DNA of 64,000 nucleotides. Source: Woeseia oceani. GTDB lineage: Bacteria; Pseudomonadota; Gammaproteobacteria; Steroidobacterales; Woeseiaceae. This document shows, in pieces, positions 49,290 through 58,403 of the stretch. The stretch spans positions 3,213,001 through 3,277,000 of the forward strand of contig NZ_CP016268.1 of assembly GCF_001677435.1 (NCBI RefSeq), written 5' to 3'. The stretch's first letter is position 1; every line of letters starts with the position of its first letter. The notes beneath the pieces are model-generated. The model worked only from the letters and a program-made list of their open reading frames with translations. It was not told the DNA's origin and did no database searches. Made by a program: the position numbers and the translations under genes.

Positions 49290-49661
49290 TCAGCCCGATT
49301 TGACGAGAAACGGAGGTACCGGGGTCGGTTCTTCGACGACCAGCGGCAAAGCCTTCTGGCCACCGTCACTGTGCCGGATCGCGGCCGCATAAAGTTGCAG
49401 CATCAGCTGTGCACAGCGCTCCGTTTCGGCGGGTGACATTTTCCTGACCGATGCACAGATCGGCCCTTCGCCGTTGTGCGGCGCAACCCGTTTCATCAGG
49501 TGCGTCAGGTCGGCGAACATCTGGCGCATCGGAATCGGCAACTGCTCATTCTCAAGCTCCAGCAGGTGATCCTGATAGGCGCTCGTAAGCCTTTGTTTTA
49601 TTTGACCGTTACCGACAATGACCGCTAACGCAGCGGCAAAGCAATCTACCTGGTGGGACAT
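49290..49661 (-). CDS. Hypothetical protein, 123 residues
   Basis: A 123-residue soluble protein, largely helical, with no signal peptide: MSHQVDCFAAALAVIVGNG then a KQRL...LTHLMKRV region and an MSPAETERCAQLMLQLYAA helix, ending in a Pro-rich tail. I do not recognise a family. ATG at 49661 has GGAG six bases upstream, better than a GTG six bases earlier. It lies between the ileS and M49 genes on the same strand, in normal codon usage, so it is probably real. Confidence 0.65.
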   Translation of the reverse strand: MSHQVDCFAAALAVIVGNGQIKQRLTSAYQDHLLELENEQLPIPMRQMFADLTHLMKRVAPHNGEGPICASVRKMSPAETERCAQLMLQLYAAAIRHSDGGQKALPLVVEEPTPVPPFLVKSG

Positions 49662-49862
49662 TTCCACTCCAGCGTTTTTATTCTGGTGAAGCCGCAGTCC
49701 TCTCAGCTACGACTTAAATACGCCTTATTCGTGGGCCGCCTCCTGCGGTCCGCGCTGTACGCGTCATTTCCTTTTGTACACGTGGTCAGTCAAGCACCTG
49801 CGCCCAATTCTTATAACAAAACTAAGGAAGGCTCCGCAAGTAGTGTTCGCCGCAACCTGCAA

Positions 49863-52800
49863 TCAGCTTGTTTTCGTTATTTCTATCGTCCAGCGATGCT
49901 CGTCCACCTCGCGTTCCGCGCTGTACAAAGGAGCTGCCTGCCCACAGGCCCAGTCGCTGGCGAGCGTTTCCCGCATCAGGTAAGCACGGTGCTCGGCCAG
50001 TGCTGCCTCGACACCCGCCGAACCACTGACGCCCAGCACGATGCGGTCAGATACCTCAAGGCCAGCCTGCTTGCGTGCATCCTGAACGGAACGCACCAGC
50101 TCGCGGGCCACACCTTCGCGGCGCAACGCGTCATCGAGACTGGTGTCGAGCGCCGCAAGATAACCGGAATCCTCGGCACAGGCATAGCCCTCAGCTGAAC
50201 TCGTCTCGATCAGCACGTCTTCCGCTGTCAGCGTAATCACTTCGTCGTCCAGCATGACAGTAAACGGTTCGCCCCTGGCTGCGGCACCGGCAATGACGGC
50301 ACCGTCCGCATCGAGCAATGCTTTTTTCAGCGCGGGGATGCGCTTGCCGAACTGTTTGCCGATGCGTGGCAGATGCGGTTTGATCCGGTAGTCGACCAGC
50401 CCTGCATCGCGGGCGATGAACTCGACGGTCTTGACGTTGAGTTCTTCCAGAATCTGCTCCTGGTGTTCGGCGAGCGCCGCGGCGGCGGCATCATCAGGGG
50501 CGCGCAACAACAATCGTGACAGCGGCTGTCGCGTACGCACGCCGGATTGCGCGCGGGCGGCACGGCCCAGACCAACGGTCTTCTGCACAACACCGACTGC
50601 AAACAGCAGGGCATCGTCTTCAAGCGAGGCATCAGCCTCGGGCCAGTCGCTCATATGCACGCTCATTGGCGCGTCGGCATCCACTCCGCGCACAAGGTTC
50701 TGATACACATGCTCGGCGAGGAACGGCACGAACGGGGCCATCAAACGATGTGCGATGTTCAGGCACTCGTACAAAGTGAGGTAAGCGGCGCGGGTATCAG
50801 CAGGGTCTGTCGACTTCCAGAAACGTCGACGATTACGCCGAACGTACCAGTTGCTCAATTGATCAACGAACGATTCAACTGCATCGCCCGCGGTCTTTGC
50901 ATCAAAGTTATCCATCGCTTCGGTTACGACACGGATTGTGCGGTGAGCAAGTGCGAGTGCCCAGCGATCGATTTCCGGCCGGTCCGCCACAGCAATGTCG
51001 TTGCTCAGATCAACATTGTCGATCCGCGCGTACAGCACGAAGAAGCCGTAGGTATTCCAGAACGTGTTGATAAACGAACTCGCGACGTCCGCCACGATCT
51101 CGACAGATATTCGCTTCTGCGCCTCGGGTGCCAGACGCGCGAGAAAATACCAGCGCAAGGCATCGGCGCCGACTGTATCGAAGACGTCGTAAGGGTTGAC
51201 GATATTGCCAACCGACTTCGACATTTTCTTGCCGTCTTTGTCGACTATGTGACTCAGACAGATGCAATTGCGGTAGGCGACACTGTCCGACACCAGCGTC
51301 GAAATAGCGTGCAGCGTGTAGAACCAGCCACGCGTCTGATCAATTGCCTCGCATATGAAATCGGCGGGGAAGTGCTGTTCGAAGGTGTCCTTGTTTTCGA
51401 ATGGGTAGTGCCATTGCGCATAGGACATCGCGCCGGAGTCAAACCAGCAGTCGATGACTTCCGGTACCCGCTGCCAGGTCTTGCCGTCTTTCTCGAAGGT
51501 AATTTCATCTATGGCCGGTCGATGCAGATCGAGGTCTGACAGCTCGCGGCCCGTCAGCTCCTCCAGTTCGGCAACGGAGCCTATGCACAGGTATTCGTCG
51601 TTGCCATCGGTCCATACCGGCAATGGCGTTCCCCAGAAGCGCTCGCGCGACAAAGCCCAATCGATATTGTTTTCCAGCCAGTTGCCGAAACGGCCGTCGC
51701 GAATGTTTTCCGGCACCCATTTGATCGACTGGTTGAGTTCAACCATGCGTTCTTTGAAATTGGAGGTCCGGATGTACCAGGCGTTTTTTGCGTAGTAGAT
51801 GATCGGATCGCCCGTGCGCCAACCGAACGGGTAGTTATGCAGATAGGTCTCGGCGCGGAACATCAGCCCACGATCCTTGAGTATCCGGATCAACGGCTTG
51901 TCGGCGTCTTTGAAGAACAGACCCGCGACCGGTTCAACTTCCGGCAGAAACAGACCGTCTTCACCGACGCCATGCACAACCGGCAAGCCTTCTGCCTGGC
52001 CGAGCGCCAGATCGTCAACACCGTAAGCCGGTGCGGTATGCACGATACCGGTACCGTCTTCAGTGCTTACAAAATCCGCATGCACCACCCGAAATGCATC
52101 GCCTTCGATCGTGAGGTAATCAAACAAGCGTTCATAGCGCAGGCCAATCAGTTCGCTGCCCTTGACGCGTTTGGTGACCGTGTATTCCTGTTCCCGGAAC
52201 ACGCGCTCACAAAGGGCTTCCGCGAGAATCAGCGTTTCGCCGTCACTTTCCGCGTACACGTAATCCACGTCGGTGTGCACGGCGAGCAGCATGTTGGATG
52301 GCAAGGTCCAGGGCGTTGTCGTCCAGACCAGAAACGAGGTATTCGGCTGGTCCCTGACGTTGAAGCGCACGAACACGGACGGGTCTTCGACTTCGCGATA
52401 ACCCTGGGCCAGCTCGTGCGAAGACAACGTGGCGCCAATACGCGGATCGTAAGGCACGACCTTGTAGCCACGGTAAATAAGGTCCTTGCCCCAAATGTTT
52501 TGCAGCAGATTCCAGACGCTCTCGATATAGCTGTTGTTGAGCGTGTAATACGCTTCGTCGAGATTGACCCAGAACCCCATGCGGGTCGTCATCTTTTCCC
52601 AGTCGCTGATATAGCGCATGACCGATTCGCGACAACGCTTCGTGAACTCGGCAATGCCGACCTGCGCTTCGATTTCCTTCTTGTCGAAGATGCCAAGTTC
52701 TTTTTCTATCTCGTGCTCTACCGGCAAGCCGTGGGTATCCCAACCGGCTTTGCGCGGCACGTGATAACCACGCATGGTTTTGTAGCGTGGGAAAGCATCC

Positions 52801-52997
52801 TTGAAACTGCGCGCCAGCACGTGGTGGATGCCGGGCTTGCCGTTGGCGGTTGGCGGGCCTTCATTGAAGGTGAAACGCGGCCGGTCAGCCGACATTTCCA
52901 ACGTCTTTTCGAAAACCGCGTGCTCACGCCAGAACTCGAGGACTTCCGTCTCCAGTCCGGGGCCGTCATACCTGCCTGCTACTTCTTTAAATGCCAT
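49863..52997 (-). CDS. ileS: Isoleucyl-tRNA synthetase, long (type 2) form
   Basis: A 1044-residue class I synthetase that attaches isoleucine to tRNA-Ile. The first class-I signature (HIGH-equivalent) is GIHHV near residue 55, and KMSKS is near residue 589 (DGKKMSKSVGN). The editing domain lies between them, and a long anticodon-binding tail follows. The length and the motif spacing match the eukaryote-like IleRS2 type, which lacks the C-terminal zinc finger of the common bacterial type and is often mupirocin-tolerant. It stands alone, away from ribF-lspA, and is preceded by a T-box riboswitch. Together these features suggest acquisition by transfer. ATG at 52997 is fixed by the conserved MAFKEV start. 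Confidence 0.96.
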   Translation of the reverse strand: MAFKEVAGRYDGPGLETEVLEFWREHAVFEKTLEMSADRPRFTFNEGPPTANGKPGIHHVLARSFKDAFPRYKTMRGYHVPRKAGWDTHGLPVEHEIEKELGIFDKKEIEAQVGIAEFTKRCRESVMRYISDWEKMTTRMGFWVNLDEAYYTLNNSYIESVWNLLQNIWGKDLIYRGYKVVPYDPRIGATLSSHELAQGYREVEDPSVFVRFNVRDQPNTSFLVWTTTPWTLPSNMLLAVHTDVDYVYAESDGETLILAEALCERVFREQEYTVTKRVKGSELIGLRYERLFDYLTIEGDAFRVVHADFVSTEDGTGIVHTAPAYGVDDLALGQAEGLPVVHGVGEDGLFLPEVEPVAGLFFKDADKPLIRILKDRGLMFRAETYLHNYPFGWRTGDPIIYYAKNAWYIRTSNFKERMVELNQSIKWVPENIRDGRFGNWLENNIDWALSRERFWGTPLPVWTDGNDEYLCIGSVAELEELTGRELSDLDLHRPAIDEITFEKDGKTWQRVPEVIDCWFDSGAMSYAQWHYPFENKDTFEQHFPADFICEAIDQTRGWFYTLHAISTLVSDSVAYRNCICLSHIVDKDGKKMSKSVGNIVNPYDVFDTVGADALRWYFLARLAPEAQKRISVEIVADVASSFINTFWNTYGFFVLYARIDNVDLSNDIAVADRPEIDRWALALAHRTIRVVTEAMDNFDAKTAGDAVESFVDQLSNWYVRRNRRRFWKSTDPADTRAAYLTLYECLNIAHRLMAPFVPFLAEHVYQNLVRGVDADAPMSVHMSDWPEADASLEDDALLFAVGVVQKTVGLGRAARAQSGVRTRQPLSRLLLRAPDDAAAAALAEHQEQILEELNVKTVEFIARDAGLVDYRIKPHLPRIGKQFGKRIPALKKALLDADGAVIAGAAARGEPFTVMLDDEVITLTAEDVLIETSSAEGYACAEDSGYLAALDTSLDDALRREGVARELVRSVQDARKQAGLEVSDRIVLGVSGSAGVEAALAEHRAYLMRETLASDWACGQAAPLYSAEREVDEHRWTIEITKTS

Positions 52998-53007
52998 CAC
53001 TTTTCCA

Positions 53008-53260
53008 AATAAAAACGCCCCGAACGCAAGCTGCGTCCGGGGCGACAAAATTTCGCGGTACCACCCGGTTTCGCAGGGAGTCCGGCCCCCTGCCTCGTAT
53101 GCCCTGTTTCGGGGGCGACCGGCTGCGTCTACTGCGCACGGCGTGCGGTTCGGGCAGCGACTCCGGGGTGATCTTCGCAGGCCATCGTGCCAGGGCTCGC
53201 ACCGTCCCCTGGTCGCTCAATCACGGGGCAGGCCAGCTACTCTTCCCCTTCAGCGTCGTG
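53008..53260 (-). promoter_or_regulatory. Transcriptional T-box riboswitch of ileS (Ile specifier)
   Basis: Read on the minus strand. Stem I runs 53258-53158: CGAC/GTCG and GGGG/CCCC helices, a loop-E strand AGAGTAG, a distal GGTG loop, and a specifier strand GAAGATCA whose ATC (53172-53170) is an isoleucine codon preceded by GAAG. A stem III-type hairpin (GCAGGG/CCCTGC) follows. The T-box is GGGTGGTACCGCG (53066-53054) with TGGT to pair the uncharged tRNA acceptor. The antiterminator CCGGG-bulge-GCGA pairs with TCGC-CCCGG, exclusively of the terminator. Uncharged tRNA-Ile should turn ileS on. T-boxes are common in Bacillota and Actinobacteria and rare in Proteobacteria. Confidence 0.93.
53011..53044 (-). 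terminator. Terminator half of the ileS T-box
   Basis: On the minus strand CGCCCCG pairs with CGGGGCG (seven pairs, extended by ACGC/GCGT), followed by TTTTT. Its 5' arm is shared with the 3' arm of the antiterminator, so the two structures exclude each other. Confidence 0.93.
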
Positions 53261-53266
53261 CAGGGG

Positions 53267-53295
53267 AAACTAGCGCCCACCCGCGCAAAATTCAA
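53267..53295 (-). promoter_or_regulatory. Probable ileS promoter
   Basis: On the minus strand TTGAAT (53295-53290) and TAGTTT (53272-53267) are 17 bases apart. Transcription would begin about 53260, exactly at the base of stem I of the T-box. The -35 is good and the -10 is modest. Confidence 0.5.
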
Positions 53296-53328
53296 GCACT
53301 TATCCAAGACCCGAGGACAGCAGCGACG

Positions 53329-54285
53329 ATGAGCTCATTTCCAGCAGCGCAAATCCTTGCCAGCAATGGCATTGAACTCGCGGTCCACGAAGCGGGCACG
53401 GGGCCTGCCGTCCTGCTGCTGCACGGATTCCCGGAGCTTGCCTACTCCTGGCGCCACCAGTTACCGGCGCTGGCAGCGGCCGGCTACCGCGCGATCGCGC
53501 CGGATCTGCGCGGCTATGGACAGAGCAGCCGGCCGGAAGCGGTCGAGGAATACCGTATCGAGTGCCTGATTGACGACATGACCGGCTTGCTCGCGGCACT
53601 GGAGCTCAAGAACGCCGTGATCGCCGCACATGACTGGGGCGCCCTGCTCGCCTGGCAGATGGCCCTGCTGCGACCGGACCTGGTGCGCGGCCTGATCTGC
53701 CTGAACATTCCGTTTCTGCCGCGCGGCCGCCGCGACCCGATAGCCGTCATGCGAGAGCATTTGGGCCCTGAGTTTTACATCGTCAATTTTCAGGACTCGG
53801 ACGAAGCAGACCGACGTTTGGCCGAAGATCCGCGCAATTTCATCAACCGGATGATGCGCCGGGATGTAATCAGTCGTGCACAGTTTGACGCGTTGCCAGC
53901 GCAGCAACGCGTTATCAGCCTGCTCGCCACGCTCGACAAACCGCAACCGCGCGGAAATCCGTTATTGACCCCTGAAGAACTGGACTACTACACGGCAGCG
54001 TTTGCCAAGAGCGGATTCGCGGGAGCCATCAACTGGTACCGCAACTGGAGTCACAACTGGCGCGTGACCGAACACGTCAAACAAGTCGTCACGGTACCGA
54101 CACTGTTCATCGGTGCGGAAAACGACGTGGTCGTGCAAACCAAGCAGATAGAGGCTATGAAATCACACGTTCCCGATCTGGAAATGCACATGCTGACCGA
54201 CTGCGGCCACTGGACCCAACAGGAACAGCCCGCCGCAACCAACCAGCTGATGCTCGACTGGCTGGCCCGGCGGTTCCCGAACTAA
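53329..54285 (+). CDS. Alpha/beta hydrolase (epoxide-hydrolase-like)
   Basis: A 318-residue hydrolase. The oxyanion region is HGFPELAYSWRHQ, the nucleophile is Asp102 in HDWGALLAW (the Asp of epoxide hydrolases and dehalogenases rather than the Ser of esterases), and the catalytic His is in DCGHWTQQE near the end. A cap domain lies between. Likely substrates are epoxides or related small compounds; unproven. Divergent from ileS and its T-box leader, and its end overlaps the FrnE-like gene by four bases on the opposite strand. Confidence 0.9.
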   Translation: MSSFPAAQILASNGIELAVHEAGTGPAVLLLHGFPELAYSWRHQLPALAAAGYRAIAPDLRGYGQSSRPEAVEEYRIECLIDDMTGLLAALELKNAVIAAHDWGALLAWQMALLRPDLVRGLICLNIPFLPRGRRDPIAVMREHLGPEFYIVNFQDSDEADRRLAEDPRNFINRMMRRDVISRAQFDALPAQQRVISLLATLDKPQPRGNPLLTPEELDYYTAAFAKSGFAGAINWYRNWSHNWRVTEHVKQVVTVPTLFIGAENDVVVQTKQIEAMKSHVPDLEMHMLTDCGHWTQQEQPAATNQLMLDWLARRFPN

Positions 54286-55004
54286 TGCAACGAGCCCGAC
54301 ACGGGCTGTTCGCTGTCATCGCCAAACATCGCCCGGTCGAACGCTTCCACCAGCACCGGGGCCGGCTGCGCGCCGATGACAAACAGGCGGCCATTGATCA
54401 GGAAGTTGGGCACGCCGGATACGCCACCGCGACGCACTTCCGCTTCCTGCTCTTGCAGGTGCAGCCGTAACGCTTCGTCTTGCAGACAGCGCGCAATGTC
54501 CGAGCGCTGCAAGCCGTGGTTGCTGCCGATATCGAGCAACACGTCATGCCGACCGATATCCAGCCCGTCTTCAAAAAAGCCACTCAACAATCCTTCGGCG
54601 ACACTGGCAACGCTCGCGCCTTCAGTTTGTGCGTGACTCAGCAGGCGATGCGCGGCAAGTGTGTTCGGCACCCGTTTGATCAGATCAAAGCGGAAGCGTA
54701 TGCCCTGTTCGACGCCTTGCGCCATCAGGCCGTCCAGTCCCGGCTGTACTTTTGCCGGATCACCGAATTTGCTGATCAGGTATTCGTCAAAGCCCATGCC
54801 TTCCAACGGCATCGACGGATTCAACTGATACGGAATCCACTGCAACGTGCTCGGGCCGTGCACAGAATCCAGAGCAACATCCAGCCGCCGCTTGCCGAGG
54901 TAGCACCACGGGCAAATCAGGTCGGCGATAATGTCCACGCGCAGCGTCGCCGTCGCAACGGAGTCGCTGTGATTTGAACTACTGCCTGGTTGCTGATGAA
55001 TCAT
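54282..55004 (-). CDS. DsbA-family oxidoreductase (FrnE-like)
   Basis: A 240-residue thioredoxin-fold protein with the DsbA insertion. The active site CPWC is at Cys31-Cys34 (ADLICPWCYLGKRRLD), and GVSGVPNFLING near residue 200 supplies the cis-proline loop. No signal peptide, so it is cytoplasmic, like FrnE and the 2-hydroxychromene-2-carboxylate isomerase relatives. It may act in disulfide exchange or stress response. Converges with the hydrolase gene. Confidence 0.92.
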   Translation of the reverse strand: MIHQQPGSSSNHSDSVATATLRVDIIADLICPWCYLGKRRLDVALDSVHGPSTLQWIPYQLNPSMPLEGMGFDEYLISKFGDPAKVQPGLDGLMAQGVEQGIRFRFDLIKRVPNTLAAHRLLSHAQTEGASVASVAEGLLSGFFEDGLDIGRHDVLLDIGSNHGLQRSDIARCLQDEALRLHLQEQEAEVRRGGVSGVPNFLINGRLFVIGAQPAPVLVEAFDRAMFGDDSEQPVSGSLH

Positions 55005-55262
55005 GGTTCCGCCTTTGTGTATTCGCTCCCTGCAACCCGTGAGATGCGGGCTGTGTACCCGGTTTCAAGCACCGAAAAAGGACTCTTTACCAACCTTAAC
55101 GGTCTGTTCCTGATGACAAAGTGTGCCGGCGCTTGGCTGAACGGCAGCTGACTGTGAGCACTCCGCAACCCGGCCGCTGTTGTTTCGTTACAATATGTTG
55201 CAATAGTTCGGCGCCTGGCCGGGTCTAATGCAATACAGGAATATTGGAGAGTGACATTGCGC

Positions 55263-56216
55263 ATGCAACGAACTGGCAAAATCAGACCTTCGGAAATCAC
55301 CAGCGAGAGCAATTACCTGAATCGGCGACGTTTTCTGGAGAGCGGCCTGCTGGCAGGCGCCTCTTTGCTGGCTGGCGGAGCGAACAGTGCCAGCTTGCCC
55401 GCGTCCGCCGGCACAAAACTGACCGGTATTGTGCAAAGCAAGTTCAGTACCAGCGAAGCGGCCAACAGTTTCGAAGATATAAGCACTTACAATAATTTCT
55501 ACGAGTTCGGCACCGGCAAGGCCGACCCGCACGAAAATGCTCAGGACTTCCAGGCCCGACCGTGGACACTTGAGGTAGCCGGCCACGCCGAGCACACGGG
55601 GCGCTATCAACTGGAAGACTTCATCAAACCCTACACACTGGAAGAACGCATTTACCGCATGCGTTGCGTCGAAGCATGGTCGATGGTTATTCCGTGGGTC
55701 GGCATTCCGCTCGCCGCCATCATCAAGAAGACAGCGCCGACGTCGAACGCAAAATTCGTCCGCTTCGAAACACTGAACGATCCGCAACAGATGCCGGGCC
55801 AGCGCTCGCGGGTCCTGCAATGGCCCTACCGGGAAGGGCTGACCATGGCGGAGGCCATGCACCCATTGACCCTGATGGCGGTTGGACTCTATGGCCAGGT
55901 ATTGCCGAACCAAAACGGCGCACCGCTGCGCCTGGTCGTCCCCTGGAAGTACGGCTTCAAAGGCATCAAGAGCATCGTCAAGATCGAGTTCGTCGAAAAG
56001 ATGCCGGAAACAACCTGGAACATGTCTGCGCCGCACGAGTACGGTTTTTATGCGAACGTGAATCCTAACGTCGCGCACCCGCGCTGGAGTCAGGCCCGGG
56101 AACGGCGGATCGGCAGTGGCTTGTTTGCCAGCAAACAGGAAACCCTGATGTTCAACGGCTACGCCGAGCAGGTGGCCAGCCTGTATGAAGGTCTCGACCT
56201 GAAGCGCAATTTTTGA
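55263..56216 (+). CDS. msrP: Protein-methionine-sulfoxide reductase catalytic subunit
   Basis: A 317-residue Mo-cofactor enzyme (formerly YedY). The N-terminus has a Tat signal ([19 protein letters not shown]). Molybdenum-binding Cys135 lies in MRCVEAWSM, and [21 protein letters not shown] and [13 protein letters not shown] are typical. It repairs oxidised methionines in periplasmic proteins using electrons from MsrQ, which is encoded next. ATG at 55263 matches the family N-terminus; an upstream in-frame GTG at 55251 is the alternative. Confidence 0.96.
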   Translation: MQRTGKIRPSEITSESNYLNRRRFLESGLLAGASLLAGGANSASLPASAGTKLTGIVQSKFSTSEAANSFEDISTYNNFYEFGTGKADPHENAQDFQARPWTLEVAGHAEHTGRYQLEDFIKPYTLEERIYRMRCVEAWSMVIPWVGIPLAAIIKKTAPTSNAKFVRFETLNDPQQMPGQRSRVLQWPYREGLTMAEAMHPLTLMAVGLYGQVLPNQNGAPLRLVVPWKYGFKGIKSIVKIEFVEKMPETTWNMSAPHEYGFYANVNPNVAHPRWSQARERRIGSGLFASKQETLMFNGYAEQVASLYEGLDLKRNF

Positions 56217-56232
56217 CGATGACGCGCGGCCG

Positions 56233-56844
56233 TTGAACTCCCTCAAACAAATCCGCTTTGTCTGGAAACCTGTCGTCTTCGCCCTCTGCCTGCTGCCGGC
56301 ACTCAAGGCCGTCGGCGACACATTTGGCTGGACAGGTGACCTGGGTGCCAACCCGGTCGAGGCGCTGCAGGATCATTTCGGCAATTGGGCGCTGCGTTTT
56401 CTGATGATCGCATTGGCAGTAACGCCGTTGCGGCAACTAAGCGGTCGCAATTGGCTCAGCCGTTTTCGCCGGCCACTCGGCCTGTTCGCGTTTTTCTATG
56501 CACTGATGCACTTTCTCGTCTGGCTGATTCTCGATCAGTCACTGCTTTGGCAAGCCATTAAGGAAGACATCGTCGAACGACCGTTCATCACTTTGGGGTT
56601 TGTCGCTGTACTGATCCTTCTGGCCATGGCACTGACTTCAACTGCGGGCATGCGCCGCCGCCTCGGTCGACGCTGGCAGCAATTGCACTACGGCGTTTAT
56701 CTCGCTGCCATACTGGGCGTCTGGCACTACTGGTGGCAGGTCAAGAAAGACATCAGCGAGCCACTTATTTACGCATTGATACTCAGCGCGCTGTTGGGCT
56801 ACCGCCTGTTCCGGCGCTGGCACAGAACGCACCGCCACGGTTAA
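56233..56844 (+). CDS. msrQ: Protein-methionine-sulfoxide reductase haem-binding subunit
   Basis: A 203-residue membrane protein with about six transmembrane helices. It keeps the family's haem-ligand histidines (MHFLVWL, WQQLHYGVYLAAILGVWHYWWQV). MsrQ passes electrons from the quinone pool to MsrP in the periplasm. TTG at 56233 is the start that matches the family N-terminus (MNSLKQIRFVWKPVVFA). It begins 16 bases after msrP, as expected for the operon. Confidence 0.95.
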   Translation: MNSLKQIRFVWKPVVFALCLLPALKAVGDTFGWTGDLGANPVEALQDHFGNWALRFLMIALAVTPLRQLSGRNWLSRFRRPLGLFAFFYALMHFLVWLILDQSLLWQAIKEDIVERPFITLGFVAVLILLAMALTSTAGMRRRLGRRWQQLHYGVYLAAILGVWHYWWQVKKDISEPLIYALILSALLGYRLFRRWHRTHRHG

Positions 56845-56880
56845 CATCGACAACTGACTCTGGCGACTGCGGGGTGCGTG

Positions 56881-57402
56881 ATGAAAACGTTGATACTGGT
56901 GCTGACGGTATTTCTGACTACGCCAGCGGGCGCGCAATTCCATGACTCGAAATTTGAATCCATCGCGCAACTGTATGGCGATGAAGAACGCGGCCTGCGT
57001 TATTACGAGCGCGGCGAGTATGACCGGGCTTTCGAGTACCTCAGCGAAACCGCGACACGCGGCCTCAAAAAATCGCAATACCTGCTCGCGTTCATGTTCC
57101 TGAAAGGCCAGCATGTCGACAAGTCGATATTGCTGGGCATGAGCTGGCTGGGCGTCGCAGCCGAATCGGGCAACGAAGAGTGGGTAAACCTGTACAACCG
57201 ACTCTACGCAAGCAGCAACCCGGCGCAACAGCAGATGATCGATCGCAAGGTCGAGCAGTACAAACGCCAGTACGGCATGCAGGTTATGAACGTACATTGC
57301 ACCGAACAGCCGGTCACCGGGAGCCGACGCCCCGAGCATCGCTGCCTGAAAACCGACGGCCCGGCGCACGAAATTTTCCCGGTTGAGCTAACCCTGGAAT
57401 GA
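56881..57402 (+). CDS. Exported Sel1/TPR-like repeat protein
   Basis: A 173-residue protein with a signal peptide (about residues 1-19) and two Sel1-like repeats (GLRYYERGEYDRAFEYLSETA, KKSQYLLAFMFLKGQHV). Two cysteines in the C-terminal region (VHCTEQ, HRCLKT) may form a disulfide. It follows msrPQ by 36 bases and may be in the same transcript. Function unknown. Confidence 0.8.
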   Translation: MKTLILVLTVFLTTPAGAQFHDSKFESIAQLYGDEERGLRYYERGEYDRAFEYLSETATRGLKKSQYLLAFMFLKGQHVDKSILLGMSWLGVAAESGNEEWVNLYNRLYASSNPAQQQMIDRKVEQYKRQYGMQVMNVHCTEQPVTGSRRPEHRCLKTDGPAHEIFPVELTLE

Positions 57403-57484
57403 TCGGGCGCTGGCAGCGAGCTATCGCGAGAATCTGCAGCGATCAACAGCCGGAGCATCCCGCGCACTGAAAGGTGACGATACC

Positions 57485-57912
57485 GTGGAGAATTTCACCC
57501 CATTCAGCTCACTCGCCGGCGGCGCGCTAATCGGCCTGGCAGCGGCCTTGCTCTATTTGTTGAATGGCCGGATCGCCGGCATCAGCGGAATATTCAACGG
57601 CGTGTTGCAACCGAAAGACGGTGACACCGCATGGCGGGCCTGGTTTCTTGCGGGACTGGTCATCGCCGCGGGTCTTTACGCCCTGTTCGTGCCACTGCCG
57701 TTCACGCTCAGGGAGAACTACCCGCTTGGCTTGCTCGCTGCGGCTGGCTTTCTGGTCGGGGCAGGCACCCGGATGGGCAGCGGCTGTACCAGCGGGCACG
57801 GGTTTGCGGTCTGGCGCGCTTGTCGTTGCGTTCACTGGCCGCCACGCTGACTTTTCTGACCACCGGTATCCTGACGGTATGGCTGGTCACGCACCTGTTC
57901 ACGGGGAACTAG
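57485..57912 (+). pseudogene. YeeE/YedE-family protein, frameshifted
   Basis: An inner-membrane YeeE/YedE (sulfur/thiosulfate transport-like) protein broken by a frameshift near 57800-57803. The first frame gives MENFTP...GSGCTSGHG; the family sequence VCGLARLSLRSLAATLTF continues in another frame to a stop at 57912. Reading one base back after GGG restores the family sequence GHGVCGL, so one base appears to be missing. The DUF6691 partner starts two bases after the stop, which suggests the pair was recently intact. GTG start. A sequencing error is the main alternative. Confidence 0.82.
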
Positions 57913-57913
57913 G

Positions 57914-58333
57914 ATGAAGACCAAACTTGCGGCACTGCTTGCCGGCGCACTGTTCGGCCTGGGCCTCGCCATCTCGCAGATGATCAACCCCGAAAAGGTC
58001 ATCGCGTTTCTGGACGTGACCGGCAACTGGGACCCGTCGCTGGCACTCGTACTGGCTGCGGCAGTTATTGTGAGCTTCATCGGTTTTCGCTTGGCGAAAA
58101 TTCGCGTTAGCCCTTTGCTGGCACCGGTGTTCCGCGCACCCACGCGCACCGACCTGGATCGCCGCCTGCTCAGCGGTGCGGCCATTTTCGGCATGGGCTG
58201 GGGACTCGCCGGTTACTGCCCTGGACCGGCCATCGCGGCGCTTGCTATCGGCAGCTGGGAACCGGTCGTGTTTCTGCTGGCAATGACCGCCGGCTCGCTG
58301 GTAATGAGCCGTATTGACAGCCGCAATACCTGA
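57914..58333 (+). CDS. DUF6691/YeeE-type membrane protein
   Basis: A 139-residue membrane protein with about four hydrophobic segments, pairing with the upstream YeeE half. Motifs include GLGLAISQMINPEKVIAFLDV and the conserved GMGWGLAGYCPGPAIAA with a cysteine that in this family likely handles sulfur compounds. The two genes are separated by one base. It is intact, while its partner is frameshifted. Confidence 0.9.
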   Translation: MKTKLAALLAGALFGLGLAISQMINPEKVIAFLDVTGNWDPSLALVLAAAVIVSFIGFRLAKIRVSPLLAPVFRAPTRTDLDRRLLSGAAIFGMGWGLAGYCPGPAIAALAIGSWEPVVFLLAMTAGSLVMSRIDSRNT

Positions 58334-58403
58334 GCTGCAGGCGCAGGTGCGGGAAGCACCGCAGCAGCGCCACGAAGAACATCATCAAGGCCCGCAACCG
58401 CGC

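Noticed and set aside
55188..56351. 387-residue minus-strand frame opposite msrP
   Set aside because: msrP is unmistakable on the other strand; the opposite frame has His/Arg-rich shadow composition.
57795..57810. Programmed -1 frameshifting at GGGTTTG
   Set aside because: The heptamer is not in the X XXY YYZ phase of the incoming frame and no strong downstream structure was seen; a deletion or sequencing error is simpler.
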